Below, in pieces: positions 25,915 through 34,079 of a stretch of DNA of 64,000 bases. Every line of letters starts with the position of its first letter. Within the stretch, counting starts at the first letter, position 1. Origin of the DNA: DSOI01 sp041394885 (GTDB lineage Bacteria > Acidobacteriota > Terriglobia > Bryobacterales > Bryobacteraceae); NCBI GenBank assembly GCA_041394885.1, contig JAWKHI010000003.1:276970-340969 (forward strand), read 5' to 3'. The notes beneath the pieces are model-generated. The model saw only the letters and a list, made by a program, of their open reading frames with translations, had not been told where the DNA came from and made no database searches. Both the position numbers and the translations under genes were made by a program.

Positions 25915-27076
25915 CTACTCTGTTCCGTTTCGATGGACGAATAACTGTTCAATGGTTCTTGCGATGCCTCCGAAGTCATCCACGGCCAAGTGGGCGTACA
26001 TGTCCATTGTCGTGTTGATGTTCAGTGCCGAAGATAGCGAGATATCAACGTCAATGGCGCCCCCTGAGCCAGAAGCAGAGTCACGACAGTGTCTTAAGTC
26101 GTGCAGGCGGATCTTTTGCGAGACCAGCAGTTCTCAGGATGCTGTCGAAAGTCCGTTGCAGGTTTCTAGGGGGATGGGTGTTCCGACGGAGGTGGTGAAG
26201 ATGAGATTCCACTCGTTGCCTGCCCAGACGTCGCCCGCGACCTCCGTGTCACGCTGCTGGAGCTCACGACGGCGTTCCAAGGCTTCGATTGCGAAGGGCA
26301 AAAGTGGAAGCGTTGACCGGCTCTTCGGCGTCTTCGTGTCGCCGTGGACAGGCGCTGGCCTTTGATGAAATCGAGGCTCTTTTCGATTCGGAGGTTTGCT
26401 TCTTAGAGTCGTAGTCGCTCCAGCGGAGATGAAGACTGCCTCGTCGAAGGCCGAGCCCGATCGCCACGGTGAACAATGCTTCGAGGCGGTGGCTCGAACG
26501 GCTTCTAGGAAGCGCTTGGCTTCGTCGACGGTGAAAACGCGGATCGCGGGCTTCTCGACTCGACCCGGCGACGCCTTCTTCGCAGGGTTCTTTGGATCAG
26601 TTCCCATTCATCCATCGCCACGTTGAGGGCCGCGCGGAGAGTGTCGCGAATGTGCTTCACGGTCTTCGGCTCTAGGCCGGAGTCGAGCTTCTCGTTCAGG
26701 AACGCCTGGACTCTCGGCCTGGTCAGCTTCGCGATCTGGACGCTGGCGAGCGGACCTTCCTTGAGGTGCTTCACCATGCCCTCGTAGTGCACGATGGTTT
26801 TGGGCTTAACGCGACGCTGGACTACTTCTTCCATCCGGCGGTCCGAGTAGCTGCGCCACGGTCATCCGTTTGGGTGACGACCGCGCCGCTCTGCTGGTCG
26901 AAGTGCGTCTTGGTCAGCCACTCCTGCGCCTGCTTCTCGGTCTTGAATTCCTTCTTGAGCAGGATCGGTTTGCCGACGGCGTCGTGACCGGCGCGGATCT
27001 TGGCGGCGAAGCGGCCGTCTGAGAGGTTGATTATGCAACCTTCGCCGGCCGCACCGCGCCTTCGTTTGCGTGGCAT
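25915..27076 (-). CDS. Tyrosine recombinase / phage-type integrase (frameshifted)
   Basis: Begins M-P-R-K-R-R-R-G-A-A-G-E-G-C with an AP2-like arm-binding domain (D-G-R-F-A-A-K-I, T-E-K-Q-A-Q-E-W-L). A core-binding SAM-like domain follows (V-K-P-K-T-I-V-H-Y-E, L-T-R-P-R-V-Q-A-F-L-N), then the catalytic domain, about 385 residues in total. Frame changes occur near 26830, 26590, 26470, 26155, 26075 and 26010. After joining, the catalytic elements are visible: G-L-G-L-R-R-G with the first Arg near 26440, H-D-L-R-H near 26085, L-R-H in place of L-G-H near 26015 and M-D-M-Y-A-H-L with the nucleophilic Tyr near 25985. Stop TAG at 25915. Promotes site-specific integration. It stands 7 bases behind the HTH gene. 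Confidence 0.8.
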
Positions 27077-27083
27077 GTTCGGT

Positions 27084-27278
27084 TTAGGCGGCGGCCGGTC
27101 CGCCGGCGCCGGGGCGCGTGTTCCTTTCGATCCAGGCGACGAGGGCCTTCTGCGGCACTCGGATGCTTCGGCCGATTCGAATGGTCGGGATGAGGCCGGC
27201 CTGCATCAGCTTGTACGCTTGCGCCACCGAGCAGCCGAGGTAGCCGGCGACATCGGGGGCTTTCAGAAGTTGCGTTGT
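27084..27278 (-). CDS. Small HTH DNA-binding protein, excisionase (Xis/AlpA) type
   Basis: About 64 codons, open from 27278 to TAA 27084-27086. The product reads L-L-K-A-P-D-V-A-G-Y-L-G-C-S-V-A-Q-A-Y-K-L-M, then G-L-I-P-T-I-R-I-G-R-S-I-R-V and a final V-A-W-I-E-R-N: the MerR-like HTH of excisionases. No ATG is in frame. The bases just before the first codons read ATAGACA where ATGACA would give a good start, so one base may be wrong. It precedes the integrase by 7 bases, the normal xis-int arrangement. Confidence 0.75.
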   Translation of the reverse strand, partial: TTQLLKAPDVAGYLGCSVAQAYKLMQAGLIPTIRIGRSIRVPQKALVAWIERNTRPGAGGPAAA

Positions 27279-27498
27279 CTATGACTGAACGGGCATCGTG
27301 TTGAGCGGCTTCGGCTCCGCAGCCACCGGCATAAGCCGCACGACGCTCGGCTTCCGTTCCATCTTTCCTGTTTGAGTACGACAAACACCGCCCCGCCGTT
27401 CCCCCGCGCACACTGCACCCGGCAACACCAGAACCCCGCGCCACCCAGGGCGCGACCCGAATACCTTCATCCTCAACCCATTCCTTTATCCTGAACCC

Positions 27499-28758
27499 AT
27501 GCCCCTCTTCATGGTCCGTGTCTACGGGTTCCTCGCCAGCGAAGCTGCCGCCGGTGTCGTCCTCATCCTCGCCGCCGCCCTCGCCATGACCATGGCCAAC
27601 TCTCCCTGGCAGCATTTTTACCAGGCACTCCTCGACGTCCCCGCCGAAGTCCGCATCGGCTCCTTCTCCCTCACAAAACCCATCCTGCTCTGGATCAACG
27701 ACGGCCTCATGGCCGTCTTCTTCTTCCTCGTCGGACTCGAAGTCAAATACGAAACCCGCGCCGGGTCCCTCTCCAACCTCCGCAGAGCCGCTCTCCCCGC
27801 CTTTGCCGCCGCCGGCGGAATGGCCATCCCTTCGCTGGTTTACTCCGCACTCAATTGGTCAGACCCCGCCGCCCTCGAGGGCTGGGCTATCCCCGCTTCC
27901 ACAGACATCGCTTTTGCCCTCGGCATCCTGGCACTCGCCGGAAACTCCCCGCCCGCCCTGCGCGCGTTCCTGCTGTCGGTCGCGATTTTCGATGATCTCG
28001 GCGCCGTCGTCATCATCGCCATGTTCTACACCGGCTCCCTTTCGCAACTCGCGCTCGCGGCGGCCGCCATCCTCTTTGCCGGAGTTGTAATCCTCAATCG
28101 ACTCGGCGTCACCTCCGCGGGCATGTATCTCCTGTTCGGCGTTCCCATGTGGGTTTGCCTGCTCAAGTCCGGCATCCACGCCACCCTCGCCGGCGTCCTG
28201 GTCGCCATCATGATCCCCGGTAGCGCGCCGGCGCGAGCCATTCAGTCGCCACCCTCGCCGCTTCTCTCTTCTCCTACTCTTTCCCCCCTCAAACACATCG
28301 AGCGTTACCTCAATCCCTGGGTAAAATTCGGAGTACTTCCCGTGTTCGCCTTCGCCAATGCCGGCGTCCCGCTTGGAGGCTCCTCCATCTCCGATCTGTG
28401 GCATCCCGTCGCTCTCGGAATTGCGCTCGGGCTCCTGATCGGGAAACCCATCGGCATCCTCGCCGCCAGTTTCGCTGCCGTCCGCCTCGGCTATGCCGTC
28501 CTGCCCGATGGCGTCGGCTGGCCTCGCCTCGCCGGAGCCTCCCTCCTCTGCGGCGTCGGGTTCACTATGAGTCTCTTCATCGCCTCGCTCGCCTTTGAGC
28601 GCGATGGCGCCTTCACGTCCCTGGGCTTGGAGAGGATCGGCGTCCTGAGCGGCTCCATCCTCGCGAGCCTCGCCGGATTCATCGCCATCCGCCGCGCCCC
28701 GGCCCGGGCGGGTGCATATTCTGCACTCGCCGCTCCGCCTCGCCCGCCTTCAGCTTGA
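27499..28758 (+). CDS. nhaA: Na+/H+ antiporter NhaA
   Basis: 419 residues with about 12 membrane helices. The family core is intact: W-I-N-D-G-L-M-A-V-F-F-F-L-V-G-L-E-V-K near residue 75, A-S-T-D-I-A-F-A-L-G-I-L-A-L near 130, and the ion-binding pair in V-A-I-F-D-D-L-G-A-V-V-I near 158 (the two aspartates of E. coli NhaA). A final G-V-G-F-T-M-S-L-F-I lies near 350. Exchanges protons for sodium across the inner membrane for pH and salt homeostasis. A low-complexity P/S loop near 245-265 is an insertion relative to E. coli. First host gene right of the island. Confidence 0.95.
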   Translation: MPLFMVRVYGFLASEAAAGVVLILAAALAMTMANSPWQHFYQALLDVPAEVRIGSFSLTKPILLWINDGLMAVFFFLVGLEVKYETRAGSLSNLRRAALPAFAAAGGMAIPSLVYSALNWSDPAALEGWAIPASTDIAFALGILALAGNSPPALRAFLLSVAIFDDLGAVVIIAMFYTGSLSQLALAAAAILFAGVVILNRLGVTSAGMYLLFGVPMWVCLLKSGIHATLAGVLVAIMIPGSAPARAIQSPPSPLLSSPTLSPLKHIERYLNPWVKFGVLPVFAFANAGVPLGGSSISDLWHPVALGIALGLLIGKPIGILAASFAAVRLGYAVLPDGVGWPRLAGASLLCGVGFTMSLFIASLAFERDGAFTSLGLERIGVLSGSILASLAGFIAIRRAPARAGAYSALAAPPRPPSA

Positions 28759-28891
28759 CAACCCTCCCACCCCGCCAGGGCCATCCACAGACACCCAAAA
28801 TTCATTTCTCCAATCAACACAGCAGCTTCCCGGGAACGGGTTTGCGCGCGACGGGCTTCCCCTCTCTAGGCTCGAAGTCGAGGAGCATACG

Positions 28892-29479
28892 ATGAGTTCT
28901 CTAAGCAAAATCGCGGCCGATCGAGCCGGCGCAAGGAAATCGACCGGGTCTCCCATCGCCGCCGCCAACGCCATCCGCCAAGGACTTTACTCCAAGCGGA
29001 CCATCATCATCGGCCAGGAGGAATCCGCCGGCCTCGCCGCCATGCGGGAGGACTACGCACACGAGTTCCGGCCCACCACCTCCGCGGAACTGGCCCAGGT
29101 CGAAGCCATGATCGCTTGCGATTGGCGCATTCGACGCATCTGGGAGATCGAGCCAGCATCCATCGACTACGTCATGGAATCCCAGGCCACCGAACTCGCC
29201 ACACAGGCCCCGGGCATTGACCTCCCCACCCGCACCGCCTTCGCCTATGCCGAGTTGATCGACGATTCGCGACTCCTCGAGACCCTCCACCGGCTCGAAG
29301 TCGGGTATCAGCGCCAATGGGAGCGCGCTCATCGGACCCTCCTGCGTCTCCGCGTGCAAAAATTGGAAAACGAACCCGCCGTCCACGAGGTGTCTTTGGA
29401 GCCGGTCAAACAGCCGGCGCCGCCAGCGGGAACAAAGCCGCCGAAACCCTTCCGGCCACCCGCCACATCGCTCCCGTAG
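28892..29479 (+). CDS. Conserved hypothetical protein of an acidobacterial ANAxRxG-type family
   Basis: 195 residues from ATG 28892. The N-terminus R-A-G-A-R-K-S-T-G-S-P-I-A-A-A-N-A-I-R-Q-G-L-Y-S is a strongly recurring motif in acidobacterial hypothetical proteins, often compared with transposon or phage-related small proteins. A helical middle follows (E-A-M-I-A-C-D-W-R-I-R-R-I-W-E-I-E near residue 70-86), with a basic, proline-rich tail. No signal peptide or catalytic motif. Function unknown. Confidence 0.6.
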   Translation: MSSLSKIAADRAGARKSTGSPIAAANAIRQGLYSKRTIIIGQEESAGLAAMREDYAHEFRPTTSAELAQVEAMIACDWRIRRIWEIEPASIDYVMESQATELATQAPGIDLPTRTAFAYAELIDDSRLLETLHRLEVGYQRQWERAHRTLLRLRVQKLENEPAVHEVSLEPVKQPAPPAGTKPPKPFRPPATSLP

Positions 29480-29575
29480 GCCCGGTCAGCGGGCAGGAAG
29501 ACGCTTTTTGTGGGAACAAACCCACCGCCGCTCCCGCGCCGGGACCATCGGGCACAACTGCACAGAGACAAGGAA

Positions 29576-29607
29576 GGCCGGGCGTCCTCACATGAGAACG
29601 CCCGGCC
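29576..29607. terminator. Bidirectional terminator-like hairpin
   Basis: A 10-bp arm GGCCGGGCGT (29576-29585) pairs with ACGCCCGGCC (29598-29607). After one mismatch the stem continues for CTCA/TGAG, leaving a 2-base apex. It lies between convergent genes (stops at 29479 and 29641). No clear U tract follows on either strand. Confidence 0.55.
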
Positions 29608-29640
29608 CGATTGTGAACGCGATTGCCTCTCCGCTCGATA

Positions 29641-32600
29641 TCAGAAGTCGAGCTTCAAGGCAAACTGGAACGTCCGCGCCGGCGCAGCGGTGCCCGTGAC
29701 TCGGCCGAAAGCGCTGTTGGTCGGCGTCGTATTCGGGTCGTTGAGAATCGCATGGTTCAGCGCGTTGAATGACTCTGCGCGGAACTGGAACTTCACGTTC
29801 TCGGTGATGGGAAAGTACTTGATCGCGGAGATGTCCCAGCGATGCTGGCTGTCGCCCCGGATGCCGCCGAAACGCAGCGGGAAGTTGCGCAAGTTGGACG
29901 CAAGCTGCTGCGCGGAACTGCGATTGAACCCTGCGTCGGTGTTGAACCAGCGGTCCACGTTGCGCTCGCCCGATGAGAGCGCGATATCGCCGATGTTACC
30001 GGTGAACAGTGCGTTGCCGAAGCCGAGCGCGTTGCCCGATTGGTAGATGATGACCGCATTCAACTGCCATCCGCCGGCAATGAAGTCGGCCGCCTTCGGC
30101 ATGGATGCGCCATACCGCCGTCCCCGGCCCACCGGGACTTCGTAGATGCCGCTGACGGCAATGCGATGCGGGCGGTCGAGCCCCGCGAGACTTTCATACG
30201 GCAGCGAGTCACCGGCATTCAGGAACGAAATCGCTTCCATCGCCTTCGACCATGTGTATGCCAACTGGAACGTGTATCCCTTGCTGAACCGTTTCTCGGC
30301 GCGCATCTGCAGCGAGTGATACCAGTTGTATCCGATGGGTTGTTCCACCACCACGCTTCCGAACTGGGGATAGGCGCGCAGCAGCGCCGCCCGCGACGTG
30401 TTGGCTCCGTAGATGGGATTGGTTCCGCGGAACGGATTCGGGAAGGTCTGGCTCAGGTAGTTGATCGTAGCCGTATCGCGGAAAGGCGAAGTGCTCAGAT
30501 ACTGGTTGGGCACTGCGTTGAGATCGCGATCCATGCCGAGACGCAAGCCTCGATTGGCCACGTAGCTGACGTCGGCGACGAACTCGCCGAACTGCCGTTG
30601 GAGCCCCGCCGACCAGCGCTGCGAGTACGCGTGTGTCCGCGCGCGATTGTAGAACTCGAAGCTCTGTCCGAGAAATGTGGAGAGGCCGCCCGATGCGCCC
30701 AGCGGCGCCAGTAGCCCGTTTGGAAACGGATTGGCGTTGGTGGCGACGTAGGTGAGGCCGCTGTCGAGAGAAGCCTGGATCGGCGTGGTCTGCGAGAAAC
30801 CGCTCTGAATCGCGCCGGTCTTGTTGACGCCGATGGTCTCGAAGAACATGCCGTAGCCGGCGCGAAAGACGGTCTTCTCGTTGAGCTGCCATGCCATGCC
30901 GAGGCGCGGCATGAAGTTGTTGCTCTCGCCGTTGAAGGGATTCCGGGGCGTCCCACCGGCGTTGGCGAACAGAAGCCCGCCTTTGACCTGGAATTGGCTG
31001 GCCGGGATCTCCGGAATGGGATTGCGCGCGTAGTTGGCTTGGGCCTGCGCGGCCACGGGGCTGGCGGAGGTGTAATCGAAACCGCCGTTCAACCGGTCAT
31101 AGCGTTCGGTTATCGCCCACTCTTTCTCATACCGGATGCCGAGGTTGAGTGTGACGCGTGGGGTCAGCTTGAAATCGTCGTGAACGTAGAGACCGAGGTA
31201 CTGGTTCTGCATTGCGTAGCTGGCCGTACGTTCCATCGATCCGGCGGGAATGCCCAGTAGCGCCGACGCCAGTTCCTGGCCCACCAGGGACGCCGGCGAG
31301 TTGTCGAGCGGGCCGCGGGTGAACGTGTTGGCGAAGGAGAAGTCCGGCGCGGTCTGGCGCGGGAAACGGTTTCCGAATGCGCGGTAGAGCCGGGCATCGG
31401 ATCCGAACTTGAGGTTGTGCGTGGCTTGAAGCCGGGTAAAATTGGCCGCCAAAACGTGTGTCAGGCTCGAGTTGGTGCCATCGCCGGATTCCCACGGCGA
31501 AATGGTCGAGAATGCGCCCAGGGTGACGCGCGGCACTGTGGCGAGGCTCTTGTCGACGAGACCCACCAGGTTCGGCGAGAAGCCGAGCGAAGCCAGATCG
31601 TAGCCCTGCGTCACACGGCGTTCCGGGAAGTCCTGCTGCGTGAATCCGTACCGCACGTTCACCAACATCTGCGGACCGAGAACATAGACGTCGTCCAGCG
31701 CGATGCCGCGGTTGACGCGATTCAGGATGATGCCGTTGATGCGGTTGTCGAAGTGATCGTTCTTGTCTTCTTCCCAGAAGTCATAGTGGACGCGGCCAAA
31801 CAGCCGGTGATTCTCGCTGAACGCGTGGTCGACACGCGCGATGTGAACGTAGTAGTCTTCGAGCGATCGCAGCGCGCCGTTGAAGTAGTTGTTGCGTCCA
31901 TCCGCGGTGCCCGGCTGGTTGGCCTGCGGATACAGATTGACGATCGAGGTTCCCACGCGGTCGAGCCGGCTGGCCGGGATCACGTTGCCCGCGAACGGAG
32001 TGCGGCTGAAGCGGCCGTTGGCGGCCGGCGTGGTCGACCGGGGATCGTAGATCTGGTAGGTAGAGTTGACGTTCAGCAGGCCCGAGAAGTCGCCCTGACG
32101 CTGCGCCGCGGTCGGCACGGTGCCGACGAACTGGCCCGGCACGATCCATTTGTTGGCCTCCCAGGCGTAGAACCAGAACGTCTTGTTCTTGCCGTTGTAG
32201 AGACGCGGCAGATAGACAGGCCCGCCGGCGGAGGCGCCATACCGGTTGTCCTGATACACCGGGGGATCGGTGTTGTTCTTGTTGTTGAAAAAGTTTCTCG
32301 CGTCGAAGGCGCGGTTCCGGACGAACCAGTGCGCCTCGCCGTGGATCTTGTTGGTGCCGCTGCGCGTGCTGACGTTCACCACCGAGCCGATGGTGTGCCC
32401 GATCGAGGCGTCGTAGGTGGCCGTCTGCATCTTGAATTCCTGAATGGCGGTTTGCGGCGGCGAAAACGCCACCCGCGCGCGCGACCCGCCGTCGGCGAAC
32501 GTGTTCGAGACGCCGTCGATCTGGAACTCGTTGTTGTAGGTCCCGTTGCCGTCGGTGGAAATCTGCGAGTTGCCGTTGTTGAAAGCAGGCTTTCGATCGC

Positions 32601-33102
32601 GCAGGTTGGTTCCATTGACGACGCCGGGCGTGAGCAGCGCCAGTTCGAACGCGTTGCCGGCCAGTGTCGGCAACTCGAGAATGCGGCGCTGATCGATCAC
32701 CTGTCCGAGCGAAGAGGTGGCGGTTTCGAGAATCGGCGTGGTGGCCGACACTTCCACCGATTCGCTCACTTGCCCTACTTCCATCGCGATCACCAGTTCG
32801 GTCGGCTCACCCACGCGAACCTGAACGCCCGCCCGTTGAAAGCGCTTGAACCCGGTGAGCTCGGCCGTCACCATATAGGTGCCCGACAGCAGGTATGGCA
32901 TCGTGTACCGGCCTGAGGCGTTGGTCTGCGCGCTGGCGGTGACGCCGGTGTCGACGTTGGTGGCGCGGATTTCCACTGCGGGAATGACGGCGCCGGTAGA
33001 GTCGGAAACAACGCCGAGTAGCGTGCCGCGCGGATCCTGCGCGCACAGAAAAGTAACGGAAATCGCAAACAGAACGGAGAACCGCCTGATTGAGACGATC
33101 AT
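29641..33102 (-). CDS. TonB-dependent receptor, Oar-like, with N-terminal carboxypeptidase-regulatory domain
   Basis: 1153 residues from ATG 33102, chosen because AGGAGG stands five bases upstream; a longer in-frame start at 33165 would cover the palindrome. Signal peptide R-F-S-V-L-F-A-I-S-V-T-F-L-C-A. Residues about 24-105 are a CarboxypepD_reg-like Ig domain (G-T-L-L-G-V-V-S-D-S-T-G-A-V-I-P). A plug domain follows (I-S-T-D-G-N-G-T-Y-N-N-E-F, I-D-G-V-S-N-T-F), then a long 22-strand barrel ending in the aromatic L-K-L-D-F expected for outer-membrane proteins. Such Oar-like receptors are highly expanded in Acidobacteria and import oligosaccharides or other large ligands. The ligand is unknown. 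Confidence 0.93.
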   Translation of the reverse strand: MIVSIRRFSVLFAISVTFLCAQDPRGTLLGVVSDSTGAVIPAVEIRATNVDTGVTASAQTNASGRYTMPYLLSGTYMVTAELTGFKRFQRAGVQVRVGEPTELVIAMEVGQVSESVEVSATTPILETATSSLGQVIDQRRILELPTLAGNAFELALLTPGVVNGTNLRDRKPAFNNGNSQISTDGNGTYNNEFQIDGVSNTFADGGSRARVAFSPPQTAIQEFKMQTATYDASIGHTIGSVVNVSTRSGTNKIHGEAHWFVRNRAFDARNFFNNKNNTDPPVYQDNRYGASAGGPVYLPRLYNGKNKTFWFYAWEANKWIVPGQFVGTVPTAAQRQGDFSGLLNVNSTYQIYDPRSTTPAANGRFSRTPFAGNVIPASRLDRVGTSIVNLYPQANQPGTADGRNNYFNGALRSLEDYYVHIARVDHAFSENHRLFGRVHYDFWEEDKNDHFDNRINGIILNRVNRGIALDDVYVLGPQMLVNVRYGFTQQDFPERRVTQGYDLASLGFSPNLVGLVDKSLATVPRVTLGAFSTISPWESGDGTNSSLTHVLAANFTRLQATHNLKFGSDARLYRAFGNRFPRQTAPDFSFANTFTRGPLDNSPASLVGQELASALLGIPAGSMERTASYAMQNQYLGLYVHDDFKLTPRVTLNLGIRYEKEWAITERYDRLNGGFDYTSASPVAAQAQANYARNPIPEIPASQFQVKGGLLFANAGGTPRNPFNGESNNFMPRLGMAWQLNEKTVFRAGYGMFFETIGVNKTGAIQSGFSQTTPIQASLDSGLTYVATNANPFPNGLLAPLGASGGLSTFLGQSFEFYNRARTHAYSQRWSAGLQRQFGEFVADVSYVANRGLRLGMDRDLNAVPNQYLSTSPFRDTATINYLSQTFPNPFRGTNPIYGANTSRAALLRAYPQFGSVVVEQPIGYNWYHSLQMRAEKRFSKGYTFQLAYTWSKAMEAISFLNAGDSLPYESLAGLDRPHRIAVSGIYEVPVGRGRRYGASMPKAADFIAGGWQLNAVIIYQSGNALGFGNALFTGNIGDIALSSGERNVDRWFNTDAGFNRSSAQQLASNLRNFPLRFGGIRGDSQHRWDISAIKYFPITENVKFQFRAESFNALNHAILNDPNTTPTNSAFGRVTGTAAPARTFQFALKLDF

Positions 33103-33114
33103 AATGACCTCCTG

Positions 33115-33139
33115 AAGCTTAATGAGTTGCCTTAAGCTT
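33115..33139 (-). promoter_or_regulatory. Inverted repeat next to the ribosome site of the TonB receptor gene
   Basis: Perfect 8-base arms AAGCTTAA (33115-33122) and TTAAGCTT (33132-33139) with a 9-base spacer. On the receptor mRNA the stem would end two bases before AGGAGG (33107-33112). Could be an operator or a leader hairpin affecting translation. Confidence 0.4.
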
Positions 33140-33221
33140 ACCAGATCGCTGGCGCCGGTGGACAAGAGTTGTTGCGGGTCCGGCCGCCGCTGTGCTACCC
33201 CTAGGCGGAGGCGCTGTTTTC

Positions 33222-34079
33222 ATGGCATCAGTAATTTGGAAGGGCCACATCACGTTCGGTCTGGTTTCGATACCCGTGAAGCTGACGGCGGCGGCGCGCG
33301 GGGAGACCATCAGTTTCAACCAGCTTCATAAGAAAGACCACTCCCGCGTGAAGCAGGTGCTCTACTGCCAGGCCGAGGATGCCCCCGTTTCGCGCTCCGA
33401 ACTGGTGAAGGGATACGAATACGACAAGGGCCGCTACGTGGTGATCGACGAAGAAGACCTCAAGAAGATCCAGCCGAAATCGGCCCGCGTGATGGAGATC
33501 GCCGAGTTTGTGAAGGCCGACGAAGTGGATTCGGTCTACTACGAAACGTCCTACTATCTCACGCCCGAAGAGGCTGGAGAAAAGGCCTACACTCTGCTGT
33601 TCGAGGCCATGCGCGAGACAGGCTATCTGGCTGTTGCCCGCATCGCCATGCACAATCGCGAGCACGTCGTGTTGATGCGCCCCGGCCGGTTCGGCATGAT
33701 CCTGCACACCATGTATTACCAGGATGAGGTCCGCGCGCTGGATGAATTCCGCACCAACGGCGACTTGGTGCAAGACAAGGAACTCGCGATGGCGCGGCAT
33801 CTGGTCGAGGCGCTGGCGGCGCCGTTCGATCCCGAAAAGTATAAGGATAACTACCGCGAATCGCTGCGGAAGATGATCGACGCCAAGATCGCCGGAGAAG
33901 AAGTGGTGGCCGCGCCGGCCGAGCAGGAACTGGCGCCGGTAGTGGATATCATGGCGGCGCTCAAGAGCAGTCTTTCGGCGTTGAAGAAGCCGCCGGTGCT
34001 CGCCGCCGAGTCCGAAGAGCCGGAGCAGGCGGAAGTGACCGAGATACCCAGAAAGCGCGCCAGCGGCGGAAAACGGTGA
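33222..34079 (+). CDS. ku: Ku-type DNA end-binding protein
   Basis: 285 residues from ATG 33222. The bacterial Ku core is plain: W-K-G-H-I-T-F-G-L-V-S-I-P-V-K-L at the start, Y-C-Q-A-E-D near residue 47, V-K-G-Y-E-Y-D-K-G-R-Y-V near 62, A-F-like beta-barrel bridge and Y-L-T-P-E-E-A-G-E-K-A-Y near 108, then E-H-V-V-L-M-R-P. The short lysine-rich tail is K-R-A-S-G-G-K-R. Homodimeric Ku binds double-strand breaks and recruits LigD for end joining; no ligD gene is in this window. The stop overlaps the GTG of the next gene. Confidence 0.95.
   Translation: MASVIWKGHITFGLVSIPVKLTAAARGETISFNQLHKKDHSRVKQVLYCQAEDAPVSRSELVKGYEYDKGRYVVIDEEDLKKIQPKSARVMEIAEFVKADEVDSVYYETSYYLTPEEAGEKAYTLLFEAMRETGYLAVARIAMHNREHVVLMRPGRFGMILHTMYYQDEVRALDEFRTNGDLVQDKELAMARHLVEALAAPFDPEKYKDNYRESLRKMIDAKIAGEEVVAAPAEQELAPVVDIMAALKSSLSALKKPPVLAAESEEPEQAEVTEIPRKRASGGKR

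Larger units (their letters stand above)
21416..27278. mobile_element. Small integrative genomic island (tRNA-like edge, NACHT-nuclease cargo, integrase, Xis)
   Basis: The segment between the broken secreted-protein gene and nhaA is visibly less GC-rich than its surroundings. It holds a tRNA-like sequence at its left edge, one large cargo gene and, at the right end, a tyrosine recombinase with an HTH protein of the Xis/AlpA type. This is the usual content of a tRNA-targeting element. I could not find a direct repeat of the tRNA 3' end near 27.3-27.5 kb, so the exact right end is unknown. All three protein genes carry frameshifts: the element is either decaying or poorly resolved in the assembly. 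Confidence 0.6.

Noticed and set aside
27031..27615. 194-codon minus-strand frame covering the Xis-like gene and the nhaA start
   Set aside because: A different frame in the same place gives the excisionase HTH; this one is compositionally biased and crosses into nhaA.
31417..32916. 499-codon plus-strand frame opposite the TonB receptor
   Set aside because: No signal peptide or domain; the receptor on the other strand is complete.
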